Below, in pieces: positions 1 to 5,773 of a stretch of 7,397 nucleotides of DNA. The position numbers and the translations under genes were made by a program. This stretch comes from an uncultured Collinsella sp. Its GTDB lineage: Bacteria > Actinomycetota > Coriobacteriia > Coriobacteriales > Coriobacteriaceae. Under the pieces are notes generated by a model. That model saw only the letters and a list, made by a program, of their open reading frames with translations. It searched no databases and was not told the DNA's origin. The stretch covers positions 1 through 7,397 of the forward strand of contig CAAEEX010000095.1 of assembly GCA_900755005.1 (NCBI GenBank). Direction: 5' to 3'. Every line of letters starts with the position of its first letter. Position 1 is the first letter of the stretch.

Positions 1-132
1 CACGCCTGGCGGCTGGTCCGGTCCGACCGGGCCGCGCGGCAAGGAGATATATTGCCAGACCGGAGGGGCGCCGTGGGCGGGAATCGCGCACTCCATATTT
101 TGTTCACAAATGAATAGGTCCCTCAGTCGCAT
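1..132 (-). CDS. Possible small ORF, 3' end beyond the window edge
   Basis: An open frame of 44 codons starts at an ATG at 132 and runs off the left edge without a stop. The predicted peptide begins MRLRDLFICEQNMEC and continues with a Gly/Pro-rich stretch (HGAPPVW, then LPRGPVGPD). A second in-frame ATG lies at 94. Neither ATG has a good Shine-Dalgarno sequence, and the first lies inside a 7-bp perfect hairpin (121-140), which would hinder initiation. I recognise no family. It could be a short orphan gene, the head of a longer gene, or a non-coding repeat that happens to be open. The opposite strand also has an AAGGAG motif followed by TTG and a 21-codon frame, so strand and coding status are both uncertain. 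Confidence 0.25.
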   Translation of the reverse strand, partial: MRLRDLFICEQNMECAIPAHGAPPVWQYISLPRGPVGPDQPPGV

Positions 133-212
133 CACTGAGGTTAAAACTGAAGCATTTGCTTCTGGTATTGGCGATGACCAGCTGGTTTATAGGTGTTAAG
201 GCATCGGTCATC
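121..212. other. Cluster of short inverted repeats
   Basis: Four dyads lie within 92 bases. CCTCAGT/ACTGAGG (121-127 with 134-140) is a perfect 7-bp stem with a 6-base loop. GAAGCA/TGCTTC (149-154 with 157-162) is a perfect 6-bp stem around TT. ACCAGCTGGT (177-186) is a 10-base palindrome. GATGACC/GGTCATC (173-179 with 206-212) is a 7-bp stem that shares bases with the palindrome, so those two are alternatives. None is followed by a convincing T-run on either strand, so they are not ordinary terminators. Their role is unknown: a structured RNA, a protein-binding site or a repeat element are all possible. Confidence 0.4.
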
Positions 213-332
213 TCTGGAGCGCCACTTTACTCCAAAAGCATCAGCTATTTGTTTCTCGTCGGTAAAAGGCAGGTTTTGTTCGCCAAGCGTTCTTATATAT
301 AGAGAAGTTCGGGGTCGAACCCGTGCACCGGC
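141..332 (-). other. Gene-poor stretch with start-less open frame
   Basis: Nothing here is a confident gene. One minus-strand frame ending at TAA (141-143) stays open back through the tRNA terminator and into the tRNA gene, with no ATG, GTG or TTG in it before the tRNA. The part from about 295 to 144 translates into a protein-like composition, including EQNLPFTDEKQIADAFGVKW and ending QKQMLQF, with AT-richer codons than the neighbouring genes. It could be the broken C-terminal end of a lost gene or merely a chance open frame. I cannot assign a family. Confidence 0.2.
307..330 (-). repeat. tRNA T-arm-like fragment
   Basis: Read on the minus strand this stretch contains CGGG-TTCGAC-CCCG (310-323), a 4-bp stem holding the TTCGA signature of a tRNA T-loop. 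It resembles the T-arm of the tRNA-Lys gene about 70 bp away (both share TCGAACCC on the plus strand, and both have an ACC nearby). It has no acceptor, D or anticodon arm and does not fold as a normal 5-bp/7-base T-arm, so it is not a working tRNA. It may be a relic of a tRNA or of an attachment site, or chance. Confidence 0.3.
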
Positions 333-366
333 AAAAAAGCGGCCGGCATCCGCCAGTCGCTTTTTT
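333..366 (-). terminator. Intrinsic terminator after tRNA-Lys
   Basis: On the minus strand AAAAAAGCG pairs with CGCTTTTTT, and inside it CTGGC pairs with GCCGG (one G-T pair), leaving a 4-base loop. The stem ends in a run of six T. It begins 6 bases past the encoded CCA end of tRNA-Lys, the expected place for the tRNA terminator. Because the A and T runs are symmetrical it could also stop transcription from the other direction. Confidence 0.85.
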
Positions 367-372
367 AGTCTA

Positions 373-448
373 TGGTGGGCCGTCAGGGGTTCGAACCCTG
401 GACCTTGGGATTAAAAGTCCCCTGCTCTGCCAGCTGAGCTAACGGCCC
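373..448 (-). tRNA. tRNA-Lys (anticodon TTT)
   Basis: The minus strand folds as a complete 76-base cloverleaf. The acceptor GGGCCGT pairs with ACGGCCC, followed by discriminator A and an encoded CCA. The D-arm is GCTC/GAGC, and the anticodon loop CTTTTAA carries TTT for lysine. The T-arm is CAGGG-TTCGAAC-CCCTG. The top pair of the anticodon stem is a G-A mismatch (positions 27 and 43); the other four pairs are Watson-Crick. The gene lies 28 bp after the aminopeptidase stop codon, has its own promoter across that stop, and is followed by an intrinsic terminator. It serves both AAA and AAG codons. Confidence 0.97.
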
Positions 449-457
449 GCGGGTGGC

Positions 458-486
458 ATTGTACCACGGTCTGGGACTATTCCCAA
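458..486 (-). promoter_or_regulatory. Promoter of tRNA-Lys
   Basis: On the minus strand TTGGGA (-35, 481-486) is separated by exactly 17 bases from TACAAT (-10, 458-463). Initiation about 7 bases later would fall near 451, only a few bases before the mature tRNA 5' end at 448. The -35 box overlaps the last two sense codons and stop of the aminopeptidase gene, so coding and promoter sequence share bases. The boxes are read directly; use by the housekeeping sigma factor is inferred. Confidence 0.65.
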
Positions 487-1757
487 CTCCATTGGCCGTT
501 CTGGAAAATCACAACTTCACGTCCATCAGGCGTAATGCCCGTAATATCGATATCGTCCGTGCCGATCATAAAATCGACGTGCGTGCTCGAGACGTTAACG
601 CCATGCTCCAGGAGCTCCTCCTTGGACATGTCATACCCACCCTCGATGCATTCGGGGAAACCGACACCCAGCGCGAGATGGCAGCTAGCGTTCTCATCAT
701 AGAGCGTGTCATAGAATAGAACGCCACTTTCACGGATCGGCGTATTCTTGGAGATAAGCGCGACCTCACCCAGATGAGCGGCACCTTCATCGGTGTCAAT
801 AATGCTCGCAAGCGTCGCCTTACCCACGCGGGCATCGTAGTCCACTACGCGGCCCGCCTCGAACTTAATCCAAAAATCGTCGACTTTATTGCCGTGGTGG
901 ATGAGCGGCATGGCCGAATACACGATACCGTCGGCACGCATACGATCAGGCGAGGTGAAGACTTCCTCAGTGGGAATGTTGGGGAAGAAGGGGTGCCCAT
1001 CGGGCGTCTTGCCCTTGCCGCCGGCCCACTCGTGACCTTTCGTCATGCCAATCGTCAGATCGGTTCCATTTGCCGAGGTGTAATGCAGGTAGTCGAAACG
1101 ATTGTCGTTCAGGAAACGCAGGTTCTTTTCGAATGCGGCGTCATGGAGTTCCCAGTCGCTCTCCGGGTCCTGGCCATCGGCGCGAGCGGTGTGCAGAATC
1201 GCATTCCACAGCTTATAGATTGCAACCTCATCGGCGTCTCCCGGGAACACCTCGCGCGCCCAGGCAACGACCGGCGCGCCGGCGATGCACCACGGGTTGA
1301 TGTTGTAGTCCAGTCCGCGGCGGAAGACCTTGCACTGCGTGTTCCTTGCCTTAGAAGCTGCAGCAGGCTTAGCGGGATCGATGCCCTTAAGGGCGGCAGG
1401 GTCCGCACCCTCGATAAAGATAAAGCAGGCACCATCCTGGGCCAGGGAATCAAGCTGCAGGCGCTTCCACTCGGGCGTCTGCTCAAAATAGCTTTTCTCG
1501 ACATGCTCGTACGTGAGCCTCGTCACGGCGTCATCGGCCCAAATAACCGTCACGTGACCGGCACCGGAGGCATAGGCCTCCGCGACCACCACGCGCGCAA
1601 ACGGCGCGCACTCGACCGGAGACTGAACGACAACCTCCTGGCCGGGCTTGACGTTTACGCCCTTGCGGACAACCAGGCGCGCATAGTTTTTAATCTTGGG
1701 CTCTAGGGCCTTCATGCCCTCCAGAGCCTCTTCGACCGTCAGGGCAGCTCGAATCAT
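477..1757 (-). CDS. Aminopeptidase, M29 family (AmpT/AmpS-like)
   Basis: This is a cytoplasmic metallo-exopeptidase that removes N-terminal amino acids from peptides, using two divalent metal ions. The 426-residue product has the usual M29 length (about 400-430) and the family's C-terminal metal-binding half. Visible motifs are PNIPTEEVFTSPDR (Glu265), HLGEVAL (Glu331), DENASCH (His360) and STHVDFMIG (His393, Asp395). Their spacing closely follows the known ligands of the Thermus enzyme (66, 29 and, here, 33 residues apart). The residue 7 after the His360 ligand is Phe367, where I recall a Tyr in characterised members. I chose the ATG at 1757 because GGAG sits 6 bases before it; the ATG at 1769 lacks a ribosome-binding site and itself supplies that GGAG. 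There is no signal peptide. It stands alone between a terminator and the tRNA-Lys promoter, so it is probably monocistronic. Confidence in the family is high; substrate range cannot be read. Confidence 0.95.
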   Translation of the reverse strand: MIRAALTVEEALEGMKALEPKIKNYARLVVRKGVNVKPGQEVVVQSPVECAPFARVVVAEAYASGAGHVTVIWADDAVTRLTYEHVEKSYFEQTPEWKRLQLDSLAQDGACFIFIEGADPAALKGIDPAKPAAASKARNTQCKVFRRGLDYNINPWCIAGAPVVAWAREVFPGDADEVAIYKLWNAILHTARADGQDPESDWELHDAAFEKNLRFLNDNRFDYLHYTSANGTDLTIGMTKGHEWAGGKGKTPDGHPFFPNIPTEEVFTSPDRMRADGIVYSAMPLIHHGNKVDDFWIKFEAGRVVDYDARVGKATLASIIDTDEGAAHLGEVALISKNTPIRESGVLFYDTLYDENASCHLALGVGFPECIEGGYDMSKEELLEHGVNVSSTHVDFMIGTDDIDITGITPDGREVVIFQNGQWSWE

Positions 1758-1763
1758 GTGCCA

Positions 1764-1767
1764 CTCC
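1764..1767 (-). promoter_or_regulatory. Start-deciding ribosome-binding site, aminopeptidase
   Basis: GGAG lies 6 bases before the ATG at 1757 and overlaps the upstream in-frame ATG at 1769. This favours the shorter protein. A weak promoter, TTGCGG-17-TATAGA, can be drawn just upstream (-10 at 1774-1779), but its -35 box lies inside the preceding terminator and I do not rely on it. Confidence 0.6.
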
Positions 1768-1785
1768 ATCTATCTATAGAACAGT

Positions 1786-1814
1786 AAAAAGCGCGCCGCA
1801 AAAACGACGCGCCT
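1786..1814 (-). terminator. Intrinsic terminator after the purC/membrane protein pair
   Basis: On the minus strand a 10-bp stem (1805-1814 with 1789-1798, including two G-T pairs) encloses the 6-base loop TTTTTG and runs into five T at 1786-1790. It lies about 30 bp after the stop of the small membrane protein gene and before the aminopeptidase start, so it ends the upstream transcript. Confidence 0.85.
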
Positions 1815-1845
1815 TATATCTTAGCGATAAATATGCATGCAAACG

Positions 1846-2421
1846 CTATTTCTTCTTGGAGTCCTTTTTGTCCTCCTCGGCAGCCGCGCGCTCAATAAGA
1901 GCGTTGAGCTTGTTCTCGGACATGCCCTCGGCCTGCGTGCGGTACATGTTGCGCAGGGGACGAATACGAACGAAGTCGTAAATAAAGTCACCCAAAATGA
2001 CGACGTAGGACAAAACGATGCCGACCATCTGGACAGGGCTGGACACCATGCCAGCGGGAGCGAAGTACAGCGAAGCCCAAATGGCCACGACGAGCACCAT
2101 GCCGATAGCGAGCACGGCCCACCAGATGCGGCGGCGCTTGGTGTAGTCCTCATCCTGCTTGAGAAGGATATTCGACACCGTGTAGATGCGATCCTCCTTG
2201 GCGCGCTGCTTAGCCTTGCGGGCGCGCTTCTCCTCTTTAGAGAGGCCCTCGAGGTTCTCGCCCTTCTCGAGCTCTTTGCGGCGTGCCTTAGACGAAGCCG
2301 GCACGACGCGGACAGAGCTCGCTGCCTGACGGGCGGGCTTGGCGGATGCGGCGGACTTGCGCGCAACCCCGGTAACCTCGTGGGATTGCGTGCGCTTGTT
2401 CGTGGCGCTACGGGTACTCAC
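1846..2421 (-). CDS. Two-TM basic membrane protein, unknown function
   Basis: I do not recognise this 191-residue protein with certainty. Residues 1-78 are hydrophilic, rich in Ala, Ser, Lys and Arg, with a run of charged residues around 45-78 that could form a helix. Two hydrophobic segments follow, about 99-120 (begins RIWWAVLAIGMV) and 128-148 (QMVGIVLSYVVILG), with a short loop between. The tail after 150 starts basic (VRIRPLRNMYR) and ends KKDSKKK. The positive-inside rule puts both ends in the cytoplasm. The layout, a basic N-terminal tail plus two membrane helices, recalls DUF3043 proteins of Actinobacteria, but I cannot confirm the signature motifs. It starts with GTG directly after the purC stop (TAA-GTG, no gap), with AAGGAG 9 bases upstream inside the end of purC. 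It is therefore co-transcribed with, and probably translationally coupled to, purC. Confidence 0.85.
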   Translation of the reverse strand: MSTRSATNKRTQSHEVTGVARKSAASAKPARQAASSVRVVPASSKARRKELEKGENLEGLSKEEKRARKAKQRAKEDRIYTVSNILLKQDEDYTKRRRIWWAVLAIGMVLVVAIWASLYFAPAGMVSSPVQMVGIVLSYVVILGDFIYDFVRIRPLRNMYRTQAEGMSENKLNALIERAAAEEDKKDSKKK

Positions 2422-3309
2422 TTATGCGTTCTCCTTCATGCTTGTGAACTGGGAGCCCGTGATGATCTGGAAGGCCTCGCGATAGCGCTCGGACGTGCCA
2501 TCAATGACCTCGGCGGGCAGGTGCGGGGTCTCCCCCGTCATATCCCAGTTGGCTTTGAGCCAATTGCGGACGAATTGCTTGTCGTAGCTGGGCTGAATCT
2601 TGCCCTCCTCGTAGCTGGCGGCAGGCCAGAAACGGCTGGAGTCAGGCGTGAGGCACTCGTCGATCAGCGTGACCTTGCCATCGATGACACCAAACTCGAA
2701 CTTGGTGTCGGCAATGATGATGCCACGGGTCGCTGCATACTCGGCGGCAGCCTTGTAGATCTTGAGGGAAAGGTCGCGAATCTGCGTGGCGATGTCCTCG
2801 CCCACGATCTCGCAGCAACGCTCGAACGAGATGTTCTCGTCGTGGTCACCGATCTCGGCCTTCGTGGACGGCGTAAACAGCGGCTCGGGAAGCTTGGAAG
2901 CCTCGGTCAGGCCCTCAGGCAGCTGGATGCCGCAGACGGTGCCGTTCTCGTCGTAGGTCTTCTTGCCCGAACCGGTCAGATAGCCGCGGACGATGCACTC
3001 GATAGGAATCGTCTGGGCCTTCTTAACCAGCATGGCGCGGCCGGCGAGGTAGTCACGATACTCAGCAAACTCCTCAGGGAAATCCGCCGGGTCGATGGAA
3101 ACGAGGTGGTTGGGAACGATGTCGGCAAACTTATCGAACCAGAATGCCGAGATGCGGTTGAGCACCTCTCCCTTAAACGGAATCTCGTCGGGAAGAATGA
3201 AGTCGAACGCAGAAATGCGGTCGGTGGCGACCATCAGCAGGTTTTCACCGGCATCGTAGATATCACGAACCTTGCCACGGGAATCCGGACGACGCTCCAT
3301 CGTTGTCAC
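2422..3309 (-). CDS. purC: SAICAR synthetase (phosphoribosylaminoimidazole-succinocarboxamide synthase)
   Basis: PurC joins CAIR and L-aspartate using ATP to give SAICAR, a late step of de novo purine synthesis in the cytoplasm. The protein has the family's landmarks in order: RGKVRDIYD (11-19, nucleotide-binding region), DRISAFD (30-36), KGEVLN (46-51), ECIVRGYLTGSG (104-115), GDHDENISF (154-162), ADTKFEFG (200-207) and DECLTPDSSRFWP (217-229), followed by QPSYDKQFVRNWL. At 295 residues it is the long form, like yeast Ade1 and unlike the 237-residue E. coli enzyme. The start is taken as GTG at 3309, with AAGGAG 8 bases upstream. The GTG at 3318 overlaps that AAGGAG, and the ATG at 3300 is too far from it. 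No other purine gene is in the window, so purC is detached from a pur cluster here. It is followed without a gap by the small membrane protein gene. I see no purine riboswitch or PurR box upstream. Confidence 0.97.
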   Translation of the reverse strand: MTTMERRPDSRGKVRDIYDAGENLLMVATDRISAFDFILPDEIPFKGEVLNRISAFWFDKFADIVPNHLVSIDPADFPEEFAEYRDYLAGRAMLVKKAQTIPIECIVRGYLTGSGKKTYDENGTVCGIQLPEGLTEASKLPEPLFTPSTKAEIGDHDENISFERCCEIVGEDIATQIRDLSLKIYKAAAEYAATRGIIIADTKFEFGVIDGKVTLIDECLTPDSSRFWPAASYEEGKIQPSYDKQFVRNWLKANWDMTGETPHLPAEVIDGTSERYREAFQIITGSQFTSMKENA

Positions 3310-3317
3310 GTGAGTCA

Positions 3318-3323
3318 CTCCTT
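3318..3323 (-). promoter_or_regulatory. Start-deciding ribosome-binding site, purC
   Basis: AAGGAG lies 8 bases before the GTG at 3309. Its last G is also the first base of an upstream in-frame GTG (3318), which therefore cannot use it. This supports the 295-residue form of PurC. Confidence 0.7.
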
Positions 3324-3341
3324 ACCAAAATACGACAGTAA

Positions 3342-3417
3342 TGCGGGTTCTTTCCCGCACGTTTTCGCAAACTCGGAGCGGCAGGGACGAAACCCCTCCT
3401 TCACCGAATAGCGAAAA
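3342..3417. other. Inverted repeats between kinase gene and purC
   Basis: The 109-bp gap holds a perfect hairpin, TGCGGG-TTCTTT-CCCGCA (3342-3359). It also holds a wider 7-bp inverted repeat, TTTTCGC (3362-3368) with GCGAAAA (3411-3417). Neither is followed by a T-run in the minus direction, so they do not look like intrinsic terminators. I could not find a convincing -35/-10 pair for purC. The gap may be read through from the two-component genes, or it may contain a regulated promoter with a binding site. Confidence 0.35.
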
Positions 3418-3418
3418 G

Positions 3419-4984
3419 CTAGTGCTCCATTGTAGTAGATGCCGCGTCCGCCGTGTGCTCGCGAGGCAGATGAATCGTAAAAGTCGTACCCTTTCCAAGC
3501 TCCGACTCCACGGATATGTAGCCGTGATGGCGCTCGACGATCTGTTTAGTCACGGCGAGGCCCACGCCCAGACCGCCCGCCTCACGGGCACGGCTGGCAT
3601 CGGCGCGCCAAAAACGGCCGAAGATGCGCGACAAGTCATCCTTGGCAATACCGATGCCGGTATCAGAAACGGCGATGCTGACGTGTTTGCGGTCACTGAG
3701 CACCGACACCACGACCCAACCGCCCTCGGGGGTGTAGCGCATGGCGTTGCTCATGAGATTGATGACGCATTGTGTGATCATGTCGGGATCGGCTTCGACG
3801 ACATCGTCGTGACCTTGGGTCTCGTCAGCAAAGCGCAAGCGCAGATCGCGGTCGACAAACAGGCGCTCCTGGGCATTGACGATGGAACGCACGAAAGGAA
3901 CCATGTCCACCGGCTCAAGGTTGAGCGGAGCCGTGCTGTTTTCCATGCGCGACAGGTCGAGCATCTGCTGCACCAGACGAGCCAGGCGACGCGTCTCGGA
4001 AGCAACAGTCTCCAAGTGCTCATCGTCGGTAGGATATACGCCATCCTGCATGGCCTCGACCGTTGCGAGCATGGCCATAAGCGGAGTGCGAAGTTCGTGA
4101 GCCACGTCCGAGGTCAAACGTTTCTCGTGTTTCATATCCTTCTCGAGCGATGTGGCCATCTCATCGAATGTCTCGCCCAGTTGATCGATTTCGTCATCGC
4201 CGCGCAAGCCCGTACGAGCAGACAGATCGCCATCGCGAATTTGCTTGGCCGTGCTGGTAATACGGTGAATCGGCTTGGTGAGCATGCGCGACACGAGTGA
4301 TCCGATAACGACCGAAATGCAAACTGCAACAACCGCAGCAAGGGCCATGGCGTTAAAGGTCTTCTCCCTAAACGCAGAATCTGCCTTGGTGAGCAAGGCA
4401 TCGGAGCCGATGGCCCACAGCTTTACTTGTCCGACATGCTCGCCGGAAGACGTTATGATTTCGACGTTTGCAACGCTATCGGAGCCGGTGGGAGCCGACG
4501 AGACCGGACTATGCGATGCTTTTTTCCCGCTCGAGCTGCTCGACGGCGATTCGTTCTCGCGCACATCGGCGGTCGCGCTTGCCGAAGGCCATGAGTCGTC
4601 ATAAACGACAACGCCTTTCTTGTTGACGACCTGCATACTCAGGTCGTCGGACACCAAACTTGATGTCGCGACCGTACGTAGCTCGCCCGCAGTCCAATTG
4701 CCGTTTTCCTCATACGACGTCGCAAGCTTTTCGGCAGCGGAATTTGCGATTTCGACGATATTGGAGCGCGTGTAATCCGAAAAGACCGTGCCCCACACAA
4801 CAGAGACCACGCCCACCAGCACCAATACCGTCATGAGCGATGTCAGAGCAAAAGCAAGTGCCATGCGCGAGGGATAGCTCATCGTTGGCCGTGAATCGGA
4901 GCGAGGCGTGTTCCAACTAGCCTTGGAACCCGCCTCGCTCTCCTGCTTGTGCTTTTGTCCGATTTCAAAGCGCGCAGGTGTCAT
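3419..4984 (-). CDS. Membrane sensor histidine kinase
   Basis: This is the sensor of a two-component system: it autophosphorylates on a histidine and passes the phosphate to the adjacent response regulator. Domains of the 521-residue protein: cytoplasmic head (1-40), TM1 (about 41-66), extracytoplasmic sensor region (67-210), TM2 (211-233), HAMP (234-285), HisKA with the H-box DVAHELRTPL (His296), and HATPase with N-box NLMSNAMRYTP (Asn413), G1 DTGIGI (441-446), F-box RIFGRFWR and G2 GGLGVGL (470-476). All catalytic boxes look intact. The sensor region has a Cache/PDC-like strand pattern (MQVVNKKGVVVYDDSW) split by a Ser-rich, low-complexity insert at about 132-171. The start at 4984 is 11 bp after the regulator stop, with a weak AGGGA 8 bases upstream. 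The ATG at codon 35 would remove an unusually long polar head but has no ribosome-binding site. The ligand is unknown. Confidence 0.95.
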   Translation of the reverse strand: MTPARFEIGQKHKQESEAGSKASWNTPRSDSRPTMSYPSRMALAFALTSLMTVLVLVGVVSVVWGTVFSDYTRSNIVEIANSAAEKLATSYEENGNWTAGELRTVATSSLVSDDLSMQVVNKKGVVVYDDSWPSASATADVRENESPSSSSSGKKASHSPVSSAPTGSDSVANVEIITSSGEHVGQVKLWAIGSDALLTKADSAFREKTFNAMALAAVVAVCISVVIGSLVSRMLTKPIHRITSTAKQIRDGDLSARTGLRGDDEIDQLGETFDEMATSLEKDMKHEKRLTSDVAHELRTPLMAMLATVEAMQDGVYPTDDEHLETVASETRRLARLVQQMLDLSRMENSTAPLNLEPVDMVPFVRSIVNAQERLFVDRDLRLRFADETQGHDDVVEADPDMITQCVINLMSNAMRYTPEGGWVVVSVLSDRKHVSIAVSDTGIGIAKDDLSRIFGRFWRADASRAREAGGLGVGLAVTKQIVERHHGYISVESELGKGTTFTIHLPREHTADAASTTMEH

Positions 4985-4995
4985 ATGTGATTTCC

Positions 4996-5718
4996 CTATT
5001 TCTCGTCCGACTTATCGGTTTTGGCCGGAGCCTCGAAGCGATAGCCGACACCGTGGACGGTGTAGAGCCACTTGGGCTTCTTGGGATCATCGCCCAGCTT
5101 GGCGCGAAGGTTCTTCACGTGGCTATCGATGGTGCGCTCATAGCCCTCAAAGTCGTAGCCGAGCACCTTCTCGACCAGCTCCATGCGGTTGTAGACGCGA
5201 CCGGGGTGACGGGCAAGCGTGGTGAGCAGCTTAAACTCGGAAGCCGTCAGGTCGACTTCCTTGCCCTCGACCAAAATCTTGTGGCCCGAGATATCGATGA
5301 CCAGATCGCCGAAGTCGAGTACCTCGACGGCTGGCTCGTCGGCCTGATGGGCACGGCGGAACAGAGCGCGAACGCGCGCGACAAGCTCGCGCGGCGAGAA
5401 CGGCTTAATCAGATAGTCGTCGGCGCCGAGCTCAAGACCGATAATACGGTCCTCGATCTCGCCCTTGGCAGTCAGCATGATGATGGGGACATCCGAGGTA
5501 TCGCGAATGGTGCGGCAAACGCGCTCGCCGGGGATCTTGGGGAGCATAAGGTCGAGCACGACCAGGTCAAACTGATGCTTCTCGAACTCCTCGATCGCGG
5601 ACTGGCCGTCGCCGACACCCACAACCCAGTAGCCTTCGCGCTCGAGATAGGCAGCGACGGCGTCACGGATTGCCTTCTCATCCTCGACCAGCAGAATCTT
5701 TTTTGCATCTGAAGCCAT
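4996..5718 (-). CDS. OmpR/PhoB-type response regulator
   Basis: This is a cytoplasmic DNA-binding regulator activated by phosphorylation from the kinase encoded 11 bp downstream. The 240-residue protein has the usual family length. Its receiver domain (about 6-120) has the acidic pocket Glu12/Asp13, the phosphoacceptor Asp56 in VVLDLMLP, Thr83 in MLTAKG and Lys105 in LIKPFSPREL. A short linker (121-135) leads to an OmpR winged helix (about 136-229) with LTASEFKLL, the recognition helix region RTIDSHVKNLRAKL and the wing VHGVGYRF. The C-terminal tail is charged. The ATG at 5718 is preferred because AGGGGGG sits 7 bases upstream; an in-frame TTG at 5739 would place that G-run inside the coding region. 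The sequence resembles the PhoP/WalR group, but target genes cannot be read from it. Confidence 0.96.
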   Translation of the reverse strand: MASDAKKILLVEDEKAIRDAVAAYLEREGYWVVGVGDGQSAIEEFEKHQFDLVVLDLMLPKIPGERVCRTIRDTSDVPIIMLTAKGEIEDRIIGLELGADDYLIKPFSPRELVARVRALFRRAHQADEPAVEVLDFGDLVIDISGHKILVEGKEVDLTASEFKLLTTLARHPGRVYNRMELVEKVLGYDFEGYERTIDSHVKNLRAKLGDDPKKPKWLYTVHGVGYRFEAPAKTDKSDEK

Positions 5719-5725
5719 AACACGG

Positions 5726-5732
5726 CCCCCCT
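5726..5732 (-). promoter_or_regulatory. Start-deciding ribosome-binding site, response regulator
   Basis: AGGGGGG lies 7 bases before the ATG at 5718. It is the only good ribosome-binding site near this start and rules against the TTG at 5739. Confidence 0.55.
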
Positions 5733-5757
5733 GTCTCAATCAGCTAAGAACAAGCCC

Positions 5758-5763
5758 ATTTTA
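5758..5763 (-). promoter_or_regulatory. Candidate -10 box of the two-component genes
   Basis: TAAAAT on the minus strand matches the -10 consensus at five of six positions and would start transcription about 33 bases before the regulator ATG. There is no -35 match 16-18 bases upstream, where the right arm of a strong inverted repeat lies instead. If real, the promoter would need an activator, or the repeat would be its operator. Confidence 0.3.
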
Positions 5764-5773
5764 ACGCACCTGA

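Noticed and set aside
43..108. Plus-strand leader peptide after AAGGAG with a TTG start
   Set aside because: A 21-codon frame with a weak start codon and no downstream plus-strand gene; I cannot support it beyond chance.
193..414. Plus-strand ORF of 73 codons over the tRNA-Lys gene
   Set aside because: It reads antisense through the tRNA and its terminator, giving the kind of peptide (WAVRGSNPG) typical of false ORFs over tRNA T-arms.
774..1706. Plus-strand ORF of 310 codons
   Set aside because: It is antisense to the M29 aminopeptidase, whose metal-ligand motifs fix the real frame.
3342..3359. Hairpin as an intrinsic terminator for the two-component genes
   Set aside because: The stem is only 6 bp and is followed by ATTACTG on the minus strand, not a T-run.
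1837..3411. Plus-strand ORF of 524 codons
   Set aside because: It is the antisense shadow of purC and the membrane protein gene, which both have clear families or features, ribosome-binding sites and a shared terminator. High GC at third positions produces such long antisense frames.
3341..4300. Plus-strand ORF of 319 codons
   Set aside because: It is antisense to the histidine kinase and has no recognisable motifs.
4978..5712. Plus-strand ORF of 244 codons
   Set aside because: It is antisense to the response regulator, whose receiver and winged-helix motifs are complete.
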